Positions 8,922 through 16,557 of a stretch of DNA of 64,000 nucleotides are shown here, in pieces. The stretch comes from Labilibaculum sp. GTDB lineage: Bacteria; Bacteroidota; Bacteroidia; Bacteroidales; Marinifilaceae. The stretch covers positions 124,001 to 188,000 of the forward strand of contig JAEINT010000011.1 of assembly GCA_016342745.1 (NCBI GenBank), in the 5' to 3' direction. The notes under the pieces were generated by a model that was not told where the DNA came from, did not search any database, and saw nothing but the letters and a program-made list of their open reading frames with translations. Both the position numbers and the translations under genes were made by a program. Position 1 is the stretch's first letter; each line of letters begins with the position of its first letter.

Positions 8922-8936
8922 TTGACTAACAGTCAA
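8922..8936. promoter_or_regulatory. Palindrome TTGACTAACAGTCAA upstream of ECF sigma gene (candidate MerR operator)
   Basis: A perfect 6-3-6 inverted repeat lies 55 bases before the sigma-factor ATG, directly downstream of the CarH-like gene. Its first half TTGACT could double as a -35/-33 element. A dyad in a divergence-free regulator-target arrangement is what a MerR-type repressor site would look like; the link is inferred from position only. Confidence 0.35.
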
Positions 8937-8990
8937 TTGCTTTTTGTTTAATCTTTTATTATATTAGTTAAACGATTAAAAGGAGAAATC

Positions 8991-9494
8991 ATGACAACAA
9001 TTGAATTTAATAGCCATATCGTAAGTTTAGATAAGCATCTTAAAAGTTATGCATATAGATTAACAACTAATCATGACGAGTCTCTAGATCTGTTTCAAGA
9101 TACAATGCTTAAAGCATTGACTTATAAAAATAAATTTACTCATACTAATCTAAAAGCATGGCTACTAACCATCATGAAAAACATTTTCATTAACGGTTAT
9201 AGAAGAAAGGTGGTTCAGAGAGATTGGATGGCACAGGAAACAAAATCGAATCGTAATTTGTCGAATATTAGTTATGACAATCCTACTTCAATACAAAATT
9301 ATAAAGATATTATGCATGAGCTAGAAAAGCTAGAAGTGCAAATTAAAGAGCCTTTCAGAATGTTCCTTGCAGGTTTTAAATATAGGGAAATCGCAGAAGA
9401 AATGAGCTTGCCAATTGGCACTATTAAAAGTCGAATATTTCAAGGGCGTAAAGAACTAATGGTGAATCTTAAAGAATTTTCATCTTATAATTAA
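8991..9494 (+). CDS. RNA polymerase sigma factor, ECF subfamily
   Basis: A 167-residue two-domain extracytoplasmic-function sigma factor. Region 2 covers about residues 10-75 (LDLFQDTMLKAL, then LKAWLLTIMKNIFINGYRRK). Region 4 covers about 105-160, with a helix-turn-helix in FKYREIAEEMSLPIGTIKSRIFQGR. An unusually good Shine-Dalgarno sequence, AAGGAG, lies eight bases before the ATG, uncommon for this phylum. No anti-sigma gene is adjacent. In several bacteria CarH/LitR-type regulators control an ECF sigma factor; the adjacency here suggests the same partnership. Target genes cannot be inferred because no carotenoid or photolyase genes are in the window. Confidence 0.88.
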   Translation: MTTIEFNSHIVSLDKHLKSYAYRLTTNHDESLDLFQDTMLKALTYKNKFTHTNLKAWLLTIMKNIFINGYRRKVVQRDWMAQETKSNRNLSNISYDNPTSIQNYKDIMHELEKLEVQIKEPFRMFLAGFKYREIAEEMSLPIGTIKSRIFQGRKELMVNLKEFSSYN

Positions 9495-9547
9495 GAAGCT
9501 TACATTAATATGAATTATTTGTTTTAAGTTTGAATTTGTGTTTAAAA

Positions 9548-9589
9548 AAAAACTGGAAAGTATTACGTCGATAATTATTTCCGGTTTTT
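9548..9589 (+). terminator. Probable terminator after the sigma-factor gene
   Basis: AAAAACTGGAAA (9548-9559) pairs with TTTCCGGTTTTT (9578-9589), with one G-U pair and an 18-base loop, ending in T residues. Confidence 0.6.
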
Positions 9590-9612
9590 GCATATAAAAG
9601 AATACACATTTC

Positions 9613-9647
9613 TTGATATGATTATTAACAAGTGTTTACTATCTTTG
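9613..9647 (+). promoter_or_regulatory. Bacteroidota-type promoter before the small conserved gene
   Basis: TTG (9613-9615) and TATCTTTG (9640-9647) fit the phylum's promoter consensus with a 24-base gap, 50 bases before the ATG at 9698. Confidence 0.5.
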
Positions 9648-9697
9648 TTCCTAAGTTACATTATCGGTGACCGACTTAATAAATAAAACGTAAAGAT

Positions 9698-9985
9698 ATG
9701 GCAAGTAGAAGACGCTTAAAAAAAGATATCGATTTCCTAAGTTTTGAGGTTATCTCTGACTGTTACAACTACAACTATTTACATCCAGGAAAAGGAGAGC
9801 AAGTTACAGAGATTGTAAAGGATACAATTGTTTCTCGTAATCAATTAATTGCTCGAGTAAACCATCCTGATGGAAAAGATAATCCAAATTTAGTAAAAGC
9901 TTATTACAAATCTGTTTATACAGAATTGTTCGCTAATGTGGATGAATCTTTCAAAAAATTGAGCGCTTTAATTAAAGAGAAATAA
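9698..9985 (+). CDS. Conserved small protein of unknown function
   Basis: A 95-residue, highly basic, probably cytoplasmic protein starting MASRRRLKKDIDFLS. No signal peptide or membrane segment is seen. It appears helical, with a VISDCYNYNYLHPGK segment and a C-terminal ESFKKLSALIKEK helix. I recognise the general style as a short protein widespread in Bacteroidota, but I cannot assign a function. A promoter precedes it and an intrinsic terminator follows it, so it is an independent transcription unit. Confidence 0.75.
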   Translation: MASRRRLKKDIDFLSFEVISDCYNYNYLHPGKGEQVTEIVKDTIVSRNQLIARVNHPDGKDNPNLVKAYYKSVYTELFANVDESFKKLSALIKEK

Positions 9986-10009
9986 TTTCTTTAAAAAGAT
10001 TTTTCTGAT

Positions 10010-10037
10010 AGCTTTGCATAATTGCAAAGCTTTTTTT
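10010..10037 (+). terminator. Intrinsic terminator overlapping an apparent upstream start of the next gene
   Basis: AGCTTTGCA (10010-10018) and TGCAAAGCT (10023-10031) form a perfect 9-bp stem with a four-base loop, followed by seven T. It ends exactly at the ATG at 10038, so that ATG rather than one inside the hairpin (10014) is the likely start of the following gene. Confidence 0.8.
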
Positions 10038-10760
10038 ATGCCCGAAGAAAAGATCCTAATCTTAGAAGATGTAGGAAAAATACTACTTAAGAAAAACAGA
10101 AGATTTAAACGTTTATCTGTTCGATTGGCTCCAATTAAAGGAGTTTGGATCAACGTACCATATAATATAAGTTATCAGGAAGCAATTTCGTTTGCTAAAG
10201 AAAATAAGGCCTGGATTATTGACAATCTAAAAAAGACAGAAAAGAAAGAAAAGAAGCAAACGATTTTTACTGATTCAACCGATTTTAAGACTCATTACCA
10301 TATTCTGCAATTAAAAGCAGGTAAGGTCACCAAGTATTCAGCAAAACTGCATAATGGTTTGCTTGAAGTGGTATATCCTATACATACAGATATCCTTAAT
10401 CAAGCTCTACAAAATTTCATTAGGAAATCAATAATTGAAACACTTCATAGAGAAGCTAGTTATTATTTGCCTAAACGAATAGATGAATTAGCACAAAAGT
10501 GTAGCTTTTCGTACACTTCTGTTCACATTAAGAACACAAAAAGTCGCTGGGGATCTTGTACACACGATAATAAAATAAATTTATGCATTCATTTAATGCG
10601 CTTGCCCAAGGAGTTGTGTGATATGGTTATTCTTCATGAATTATGCCATACCTTAGTGAAAAATCATTCCAAAGACTTTTATGATTTACTGGGAATGCAC
10701 TGTTCAGACCTAGTTAGAAAAAGAAAAGAGATTAAAAATTACTCAACAACAATTTTTTAG
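10038..10760 (+). CDS. YgjP/SprT-like metal-dependent hydrolase (DUF45, M48-like)
   Basis: A 240-residue zinc-peptidase-like protein of the YgjP (UTP pyrophosphatase/DUF45) family. The C-terminal half holds the hallmark KSRWGSC motif (about residue 170), then the zinc-binding helix VILHELCHTLV with an HExxH core, and a downstream NHSKDFYDLL third-ligand region. The N-terminal half is a beta-rich domain (RRFKRLSVRLAPIKGVWINVP). The start at 10038 directly follows the T-run of a terminator. Family members have been linked to tRNA/rRNA-associated or nucleotide metabolism, so the substrate is unsettled. The next gene begins two bases after its stop. Confidence 0.83.
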   Translation: MPEEKILILEDVGKILLKKNRRFKRLSVRLAPIKGVWINVPYNISYQEAISFAKENKAWIIDNLKKTEKKEKKQTIFTDSTDFKTHYHILQLKAGKVTKYSAKLHNGLLEVVYPIHTDILNQALQNFIRKSIIETLHREASYYLPKRIDELAQKCSFSYTSVHIKNTKSRWGSCTHDNKINLCIHLMRLPKELCDMVILHELCHTLVKNHSKDFYDLLGMHCSDLVRKRKEIKNYSTTIF

Positions 10761-10761
10761 C

Positions 10762-11142
10762 ATGAATACCCAGATTTACATTCTTATTGGAATAAGTTTA
10801 TTTGCATTTCTAATTGGGCATAAGCTCAAACAGCATTACAAGAAGTCAAAGACAAAAGGAAACAACAAAAAGAAACCCAAAGGGAAAGAACAGTCTGGAA
10901 AGCAATTAAGCACTTCTAAGAGAAAAGAAAAAGTGAAGACGGTATTTCTATACATTCAATTATTTATAGTTTTTGGTTTGCTTATTTTTATGATTCCAGC
11001 CTTATCTAGAGATATATTATCCAATCAGACTGGTTACGATGAGAAATTGATTCTTCGAATACTAATTGTTGTATTTGCAGCTTACATTCTTTTTATGGGA
11101 TTCTTAAAACTAATGAAATCTCGTAAAAACAACGATCAGTAA
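10762..11142 (+). CDS. Small membrane protein of unknown function
   Basis: A 126-residue protein with three hydrophobic stretches: residues 4-21 (IYILIGISLFAFLIG), about 60-79 and about 93-113. A strongly basic loop lies between the first two (22-58, with over fifteen Lys/Arg). The topology suggests an N-terminal anchor, a cytoplasmic basic loop, and a hairpin of two more helices. No family recognised. It starts two bases after the YgjP-like gene and is probably co-transcribed. The protein-like composition and spacing support it as a real gene. Confidence 0.62.
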   Translation: MNTQIYILIGISLFAFLIGHKLKQHYKKSKTKGNNKKKPKGKEQSGKQLSTSKRKEKVKTVFLYIQLFIVFGLLIFMIPALSRDILSNQTGYDEKLILRILIVVFAAYILFMGFLKLMKSRKNNDQ

Positions 11143-11287
11143 CTTACAAGAGTTTATTTAGGTGAAAATATTACTTCAATCTACATTTAGATACCTCATT
11201 TCCTATTTTATCCTATTTCTGGATATTGTATAATAATCCTACAAGCCATTAAATAAAGGCAATTACACCGATTTAATAACAATTTAA

Positions 11288-11323
11288 CCCCCTGAGAGTT
11301 TAATTTTTGTAAACTCATGGGGG
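11288..11323. repeat. Large imperfect inverted repeat with CCCCC/GGGGG ends
   Basis: The left arm CCCCCTGAGAGTTTA and right arm TAAACTCATGGGGG are nearly complementary with small bulges around a seven-base loop. The GC block is striking in this AT-rich region, and the dyad contains one TGTAAAC site. It may be a transcript hairpin or a protein-binding dyad. Confidence 0.5.
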
Positions 11324-12102
11324 AATGTTTACAAATTACATTCAGATTTACGCTAGTTCCGTAAATTTTCTCTCCAAATTCCACAAAGCAGTTTACACTT
11401 CTCTACACTTTTATAGTTACAAAAGTAATTTAACGAATGAAATAAATTTTCACCTTTGTAAACTGACCTAGATAATAAACTTCACGATTAGTTACCAATG
11501 TAATTTACAAATGTACTTATCCTTTAATTGCGAGAGTTTACATCAGATCATCATTAAACTACTTGAATACAAATCTGCACAGTAATGATGAATGCTTATT
11601 TATGCGAGCACTATATTCTAATAATCAGCACCTTATGAATCCTAAAGTAACCATTACTTTAAGTGATTGGTTACATATGTATAATATCTTTAGTAAAACA
11701 CCTATTTTCCTGTAAACTATAATTTATAACTAGCTAATAATCTGCCTAATAATTAGATTATATAAACCATTAATAAATGATGTTTACTACTAAAAACCAT
11801 AGATTATAGTGTGATATTGTAAATAAGAGCCAATATTCAATTGTAAACACCCTAAATGTCTTTATTAACAAGTGTTTTAGGATATGTTGGATACACAACT
11901 GGCAAAATATCTATTAGATCAATATTATAAAGCCATAATAGATATATAGCAATCTATACATTAGTTAAGCTGCAATCCTTACTAAACTAGGCTCATCTGT
12001 GTTTACAAGAGTAATTTACAATTGGAATTACAATACGCAATTAGTCTTTTGCTATTAAGTACAAATGTAAACCACAAATGTGAATATTAAACTCTTTTAG
12101 AT

Positions 12103-12160
12103 TTTGACTTTTGTAAAATTTATTCTATTTTTGTTACAGAAATGAAATTAACATCTGTAA
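12103..12160 (+). promoter_or_regulatory. Promoter and candidate autoregulatory operator of the XRE-type gene
   Basis: TTTG (12103-12106) and TATTTTTG (12126-12133) have a 19-base gap, a good Bacteroidota promoter. A TTTTGTAAAA dyad (12109-12118) lies between the two boxes. A perfect inverted repeat TTACAGA (12134-12140) / TCTGTAA (12154-12160) lies just downstream at the expected transcription start. Such placement would let a bound repressor block initiation; the regulator encoded 25 bases further on is the obvious candidate. Confidence 0.5.
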
Positions 12161-12184
12161 ATTTCACATTTAAACACTTTTAGT

Positions 12185-12613
12185 ATGAAAAATAGAATTG
12201 TCCAGCTGATTAATAATGAAGGATTAACCTCTTCCAAATTCGCAGATACCATTGGTGTTCAGCGATCTAGTATATCTCATATCCTTTCTGGAAGGAATAA
12301 GCCTAGCTTAGACTTCATTCAAAAGATTATGGCTGCATTTCCATCTATTAATATTAACTGGCTAATAGCTGGAGAAGGTGAAATGTATGGATCTAAGGAA
12401 TCAGACACGTTATTTACTGAGATAGATACGGATCATTCTCCTATTGAAAATCAAGTTAATCAGCCTCCTAAATTAAATCGTGAACCAACCCCTGATCGCA
12501 GCTTAAAATCTGAGCCTGTGCTTGAGATGAACGCGTTTGTGCCTGGTAAACAGATTGAAAAAGTAGTTGTGTTTTATACAGACAAAACTTTTAAGGAATA
12601 CAATCCTTCATAA
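12185..12613 (+). CDS. XRE-family helix-turn-helix transcriptional regulator
   Basis: A 142-residue protein. Residues 1-70 form a classic Cro/CI-type HTH (FADTIGVQRSSISHILSGRN is the helix-turn-helix core), with the WLIAGEGEMY motif that closes this domain in many Bacteroidota homologues. A polar Pro-rich linker (about 75-115) follows. A short conserved-looking tail, KQIEKVVVFYTDKTFKEY, may dimerise or bind a partner. It is preceded by the 1-kb array of GTTTACA sites and by a promoter flanked by dyads, suggesting autoregulation. The downstream pyrK has its own -7 element. Target genes are unknown. Confidence 0.82.
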   Translation: MKNRIVQLINNEGLTSSKFADTIGVQRSSISHILSGRNKPSLDFIQKIMAAFPSININWLIAGEGEMYGSKESDTLFTEIDTDHSPIENQVNQPPKLNREPTPDRSLKSEPVLEMNAFVPGKQIEKVVVFYTDKTFKEYNPS

Positions 12614-12625
12614 GCATATTTCCCT

Positions 12626-12633
12626 TATCTTTG
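12626..12633 (+). promoter_or_regulatory. -7 promoter element for pyrKD
   Basis: TATCTTTG matches TAnnTTTG and lies 42 bases before the pyrK ATG. No clear TTG box is seen at the expected distance upstream. Confidence 0.4.
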
Positions 12634-12674
12634 CCTGGGTTTTTACTTAACAGTTTAAAATACAACTAGGCACC

Positions 12675-13436
12675 ATGAAAAAATTAGTACAGGACTTTGA
12701 AGTACTGCACAAAAAAGAACTTAATAAAGACAACTTTGTCTTGGAAATAAAGGCATCTGAAGCTTTGCCTGATATTAAACCAGGACAATTTGTTAATGTT
12801 CTTGTAGAAAATGCAACGAATACCTTCCTTAGAAGACCTTTATCAATCCATTTTGTTGATTACGACAAAAATATCATCAAATTATACATTAAAAGGATCG
12901 GCGAAGGAACAAACAAACTTGGAGAGTTAGAGATTGGCGATAAATTGAACCTTATTTACCCATTAGGAAACCAATATTCTATACCTAAAAACTCTAAAAC
13001 ATTACTTGTAGGTGGCGGTTGCGGCGTTGCTCCTCTATTATACTTAGCTAAACATTTAAAGGAAGCTGGAAACGAAGTAACTACAATTCTAGGGATTCGT
13101 TCTGCTGAAGATGCTATTGAGCTTGATCAGTACAAGGAGTATGGACGTGTATTCATTACTACTGAAGATGGTACAATGGGCGAAAAAGGCTATCCTACGC
13201 AACATTCTGTCCTTAAAGAAGACTTCGACTACTCCTTTACTTGTGGTCCAGATCCAATGATGAAAGCTGTTGCTGCCTTTTCTAAGAGCAAAGATATTCC
13301 TTGTGAAGTTTCACTTGAAAATACGATGGCTTGCGGTATTGGAGCTTGTTTATGCTGCGTAACAGACACAAAAAGAGGTAATATATGTACATGCACTGAA
13401 GGTCCAGTGTTCAATATAAATGAATTGAAATGGTAA
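12675..13436 (+). CDS. pyrK: Dihydroorotate dehydrogenase B, electron-transfer subunit
   Basis: A 253-residue iron-sulfur flavoprotein of the ferredoxin-reductase family. It passes electrons from the PyrD FMN to NAD+ in class 1B dihydroorotate dehydrogenase. The FAD-binding RRPLS (about 53-57) and GGGCGVAPL (about 113-121) nucleotide-binding motif are present. The C-terminal 2Fe-2S cysteine cluster lies in [10 protein letters not shown] and the following CTC segment. The 3' end overlaps pyrD by seven bases, coupling translation of the two subunits. Length and motif order are typical. Confidence 0.93.
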   Translation: MKKLVQDFEVLHKKELNKDNFVLEIKASEALPDIKPGQFVNVLVENATNTFLRRPLSIHFVDYDKNIIKLYIKRIGEGTNKLGELEIGDKLNLIYPLGNQYSIPKNSKTLLVGGGCGVAPLLYLAKHLKEAGNEVTTILGIRSAEDAIELDQYKEYGRVFITTEDGTMGEKGYPTQHSVLKEDFDYSFTCGPDPMMKAVAAFSKSKDIPCEVSLENTMACGIGACLCCVTDTKRGNICTCTEGPVFNINELKW

Positions 13437-14344
13437 ATTTGGAAGTAAAACTTAAGGATCTAGTTCTTAAGAATCCGGTAATGACTGCTTCCGGAACCTT
13501 TGGTTATGGTGAAGAATTCGAAGATTTTATCGATATAGATCAATTAGGAGGTATTTTAGTTAAAGGTACCACTAGACATCACCGTGAAGGAAACCCTTAT
13601 CCTAGAATGGCTGAAACACCTTCAGGGATGTTAAATGCTGTAGGATTACAGAATAAAGGTGTAGAATACTTTTGCGATAAAATATATCCTAAAATTAATC
13701 ACTACGATACAAATATTGTAGTTAATGTTTCTGGTTCTGTAATAGAAGATTACGTAGAAACTGCGGCTATGATTAACGAATTGGATAAAATACCAGCAAT
13801 TGAGCTTAATATCTCTTGTCCGAATGTTAAAGAAGGTGGAATGGCCTTTGGAACTAGCTGTTCTTCCGCTGCAGAGGTTGTCAAGGCGGTTCGTAAGGTT
13901 TATAAAAAGCATTTAATGGTAAAGCTTTCGCCTAATGTTACCGATATTACAGAAATTGCAAAGGCTGCTGAAGCTGAAGGTGCTGATTCTGTTTCTTTGA
14001 TTAATACCCTATTGGGCATGGCAATTGATGCAGAAACCAGAAAGCCGCTCTTATCAACAGTTACAGGAGGTTTATCTGGACCAGCTGTAAAACCAGTAGC
14101 TTTACGAATGGTTTGGCAAGTTTTTAATGCTGTAAATATTCCTATTGTAGGTTTAGGAGGCATTATGAATGCTAAAGATGCAATCGAATTTATATTAGCT
14201 GGTTCTTCAGCAATACAAATTGGAACTGCGAATTTTATTGATCCTTGTGTAACAGAAAAAGTTGTAAAAGGAATTGAAGAATATATGATCAGACATCAAG
14301 TTGACAAGGTCACTGATTTAATAGGTGCACTTAACCAGCAGTAA
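13430..14344 (+). CDS. pyrD: Dihydroorotate dehydrogenase B, catalytic subunit (class 1B)
   Basis: A 304-residue TIM-barrel FMN enzyme that oxidises dihydroorotate to orotate in pyrimidine synthesis. Visible motifs are the N-terminal [13 protein letters not shown], the active-site [13 protein letters not shown] with the catalytic cysteine characteristic of class 1 enzymes, and the FMN-phosphate [14 protein letters not shown] followed by [12 protein letters not shown]. The overlap with pyrK identifies it as the NAD-linked 1B type. It starts at the ATG inside the pyrK 3' end. Confidence 0.94.
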   Translation: MVNLEVKLKDLVLKNPVMTASGTFGYGEEFEDFIDIDQLGGILVKGTTRHHREGNPYPRMAETPSGMLNAVGLQNKGVEYFCDKIYPKINHYDTNIVVNVSGSVIEDYVETAAMINELDKIPAIELNISCPNVKEGGMAFGTSCSSAAEVVKAVRKVYKKHLMVKLSPNVTDITEIAKAAEAEGADSVSLINTLLGMAIDAETRKPLLSTVTGGLSGPAVKPVALRMVWQVFNAVNIPIVGLGGIMNAKDAIEFILAGSSAIQIGTANFIDPCVTEKVVKGIEEYMIRHQVDKVTDLIGALNQQ

Positions 14345-14357
14345 ATCAACAGTTTAA

Positions 14358-14379
14358 ATTAAAGAAATATTTCTTTAAT
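14358..14379. repeat. 22-bp perfect palindrome downstream of pyrD
   Basis: The sequence beginning ATTAAAGAAAT is followed by its exact complement. It lacks a strong T-run, so it may be a weak terminator or a dyad protein site in the leader region of the cobalamin operon. Confidence 0.45.
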
Positions 14380-14387
14380 GATGATTC

Positions 14388-14431
14388 CGAGAGTTTACAT
14401 TTGTAATTACATTTGTAAACTTTCCTTTTTT
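14388..14431. promoter_or_regulatory. GTTTACA dyad before the cobalamin operon
   Basis: AGTTTACA (14392-14399) and TGTAAACT (14414-14421) are inverted around GTAATTAC, followed by a T-rich stretch. The 13-mer CGAGAGTTTACAT (14388-14400) is identical to one at 11531-11543 in the operator-rich region upstream of the XRE regulator. It could be an operator, a pyrD terminator, or both. No cobalamin riboswitch signature is seen in this leader. Confidence 0.45.
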
Positions 14432-14513
14432 AATCAATAATATACCTAATATTCCATTGATTAAAGAAGACAAATAAACGCATAGATAACAAGCTTAAAC
14501 ACTATAATACAGT

Positions 14514-15542
14514 ATGTTACACGGACACGGTGATGATGGATACCAATATGATCAAGAGATTGTTGCTAATTTTAGCAGCAATGTTTGGTTTGGAGGAAAG
14601 TCTGATAAACTAAAAGAACACTTATTTTCTAATTGGGATAAGATTCATTCCTATCCCGAAGCAGCTGCTGAAAGTTTGGTATCTGCCATATCGGCAGACT
14701 TAAATATCAATACGAATCAAATTATTACAACTAATGGTGCTACCGAAGCCTTTTATTTAATAGCACAAACCTTTTCTAAGTCTAAATCCAGCATTGTAAT
14801 CCCTACCTTCTCCGAGTATGAAGATGCTTGCAAAGTCAATGAACACGAGCTTTTATATTTAAACTGGGCTGACTTAAGCAAGGAATACAAATTTGAAGAA
14901 GGATTGGTTTGGATATGCAACCCTAATAATCCAACTGGCGATATCCTATCAAAATCAGATTTAGATATTTTATTAAAAAGCAATGTAAAATCTACTTTTG
15001 TTATTGATGAAGCCTATATCGACTTTACAGATGAAATTGATTCTTATATCGATTTACTCGATAATCATGAAAATTTGATTTTAGTTAAATCCTTAACGAA
15101 AAACTTTTCAATTCCGGGCTTGAGATTGGGATATTTGATTTCAAACAAGGCTATGGTACAGAATATTCAATTCTACAAGGCTCCTTGGACGGTAAATTCA
15201 TTGGCAATTGAGGCTGGAAAATTCCTACTAAGAGAAAAAACTGATTTTTTACCTCCCGTAAATTACTATAAATCAGAAACTAAAAAATTCATTAAAAAAC
15301 TTGAAAAAATTCCAAGTTTTAAAATTCACCCTTCAAAAACTTCTTTCTTTTTAGTTGAACTAGAAGAAAACACAGCATTTGAGCTAAAAAAGTATCTTAT
15401 TTCGAATTTTGGAATCTTAATTCGCGATGCTGCTAATTTTCGAGGGTTAAATTCTTCTTACTTTAGATTGGCTACTCAAACTGAAGAAAAAAATCAATTA
15501 CTAATCGATGCATTAATTCAATGGAGCAAATTAAACTCATAA
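14514..15542 (+). CDS. cobD: L-threonine-O-3-phosphate decarboxylase-like aminotransferase (cobalamin synthesis)
   Basis: A 342-residue PLP enzyme of the HisC/CobD aminotransferase fold. The opening MLHGHGDD and FSSNVWFGG resemble the start of threonine-phosphate decarboxylases, which make (R)-1-amino-2-propanol phosphate, the linker of the cobalamin nucleotide loop. PLP motifs are WICNPNNPTG, VIDEAYIDF and the Schiff-base lysine in LVKSLTKNFSIPGLRLGY. The fold alone would also fit histidinol-phosphate aminotransferase. The 22-base overlap with cbiB and the following cobalamin genes favour the decarboxylase role. It is the first gene of the operon. Confidence 0.82.
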   Translation: MLHGHGDDGYQYDQEIVANFSSNVWFGGKSDKLKEHLFSNWDKIHSYPEAAAESLVSAISADLNINTNQIITTNGATEAFYLIAQTFSKSKSSIVIPTFSEYEDACKVNEHELLYLNWADLSKEYKFEEGLVWICNPNNPTGDILSKSDLDILLKSNVKSTFVIDEAYIDFTDEIDSYIDLLDNHENLILVKSLTKNFSIPGLRLGYLISNKAMVQNIQFYKAPWTVNSLAIEAGKFLLREKTDFLPPVNYYKSETKKFIKKLEKIPSFKIHPSKTSFFLVELEENTAFELKKYLISNFGILIRDAANFRGLNSSYFRLATQTEEKNQLLIDALIQWSKLNS

Positions 15543-16468
15543 TACTCCCTCTTCTTTTCGGATATATTTTGGATCTGCTTTTTGGTGATCCAAGAAAATT
15601 ACCACACCCAATTGTTTTATTCGGTAATACAATCTCTTTTTTCACAAAAAAACTTAACAAAGGGAAATTACAATTAGTAAAAGGTGGCATAATGGCATTT
15701 GCATTAGCCATACTAGTATACTCTATATTCTACCTTCTCGGAGATCTATTGCTTGTATGGAATGAAATTGCCTTTATAACATTCACATCTATTTTTGTTT
15801 TTTATGGCCTTGCAAACAAGAGCTTATTGCAAGAAGGACGCGAGGTGTTTAAACACCTTAACGAAAAAGGGATTGTTGCCGGCAGAAAGCGACTTTCATG
15901 GATTGTAGGCCGAGACACAAGTAATTTATCAGAGCAAGAAATAAGGTTAGCTGTTCTAGAAACTTTATCCGAAAATTTATCAGATGGAGTAATTGCTCCC
16001 TTGTTTTATTATGCTATTGGCGGAGTTCCGGGAATGATGTGTTACAAAATGATCAACACCATGGACTCCATGATTGGTTATAAAAATGAGAAATACATAT
16101 TGTTTGGAAGGATCGCAGCCAGATTAGATGATGTTGTTAACTATATACCTGCAAGAATTACTGCACTATTAATGGTACTTGTAAGTTTTAGTGGAAGAGG
16201 ATTTATATATCTTTTTAAATATGGAAATGCACACATAAGTCCAAATGCAGGATATCCAGAATCTGCTTTAGCAGGAATACTTGATTGCCAATTTGGTGGT
16301 CCTCATGATTATGGCGGGAAAAATGTAGACAAACCATACATTGGTGAAAATAACAGACCAATAAATAACGAAGAAATTAACAAAGTCGCATACGTTAACC
16401 ATTCGGTATGTTTGTTAACTGTTTTGATTATTATCACACTTTATTTTCCTTTTCAAACACTGTTATAA
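15521..16468 (+). CDS. cbiB: Adenosylcobinamide-phosphate synthase
   Basis: A 315-residue membrane protein of the CbiB family that attaches the aminopropanol (phosphate) linker to adenosylcobyric acid. Typical features are the N-terminal GYILDLLFGDPRKLPHPI, the ARLDDVVNYIPARIT segment, NAGYPESALAG near the C-terminus and several hydrophobic segments. The start lies inside the 3' end of the preceding cobD-like gene, implying translational coupling. Length is standard. Confidence 0.93.
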   Translation: MEQIKLIILPLLFGYILDLLFGDPRKLPHPIVLFGNTISFFTKKLNKGKLQLVKGGIMAFALAILVYSIFYLLGDLLLVWNEIAFITFTSIFVFYGLANKSLLQEGREVFKHLNEKGIVAGRKRLSWIVGRDTSNLSEQEIRLAVLETLSENLSDGVIAPLFYYAIGGVPGMMCYKMINTMDSMIGYKNEKYILFGRIAARLDDVVNYIPARITALLMVLVSFSGRGFIYLFKYGNAHISPNAGYPESALAGILDCQFGGPHDYGGKNVDKPYIGENNRPINNEEINKVAYVNHSVCLLTVLIIITLYFPFQTLL

Positions 16469-16557
16469 AAAAGGGTTTATTAGTTCTTGCTAGAACCATT
16501 AATTTGTAACTTCACATCATTATTAATTGAAACTTATTGTTTCAAAAGAAATTTGCG

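Larger units (their letters stand above)
11143..12184. other. 1-kb gene-free region dense in GTTTACA/TGTAAAC sites
   Basis: No credible ORF is present. Nine exact copies of GTTTACA or its complement occur at 11308, 11327, 11391, 11457, 11536, 11711, 11842, 12001 and 12066, in both orientations and without fixed spacing. Related sites (GTAATTTACAA, AATTACA, TTACAGA) fill the gaps. A long imperfect dyad lies at 11288-11323 (CCCCC ... GGGGG arms). A second dyad at about 11646-11673 begins GTAACC and ends GGTTAC. The region ends at the promoter of an XRE-type regulator, so it may be a large regulatory or DNA-binding array for that protein. Confidence 0.6.

Noticed and set aside
11635-11949. Two short in-frame ORFs (26 and 21 codons) in the GTTTACA region that read like protein
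   Set aside because: Several stops separate them, neither has a good start context, and no larger gene remnant can be assembled.
11143-12184. Possible replication origin or plasmid iteron array
   Set aside because: No DnaA-box series (TTATCCACA-like) or replication gene nearby, and the sites have irregular spacing.
14514-15542. Calling the first operon gene histidinol-phosphate aminotransferase
   Set aside because: The MLHGHGDD opening, 22-base overlap with cbiB and cobalamin context favour the threonine-phosphate decarboxylase role.
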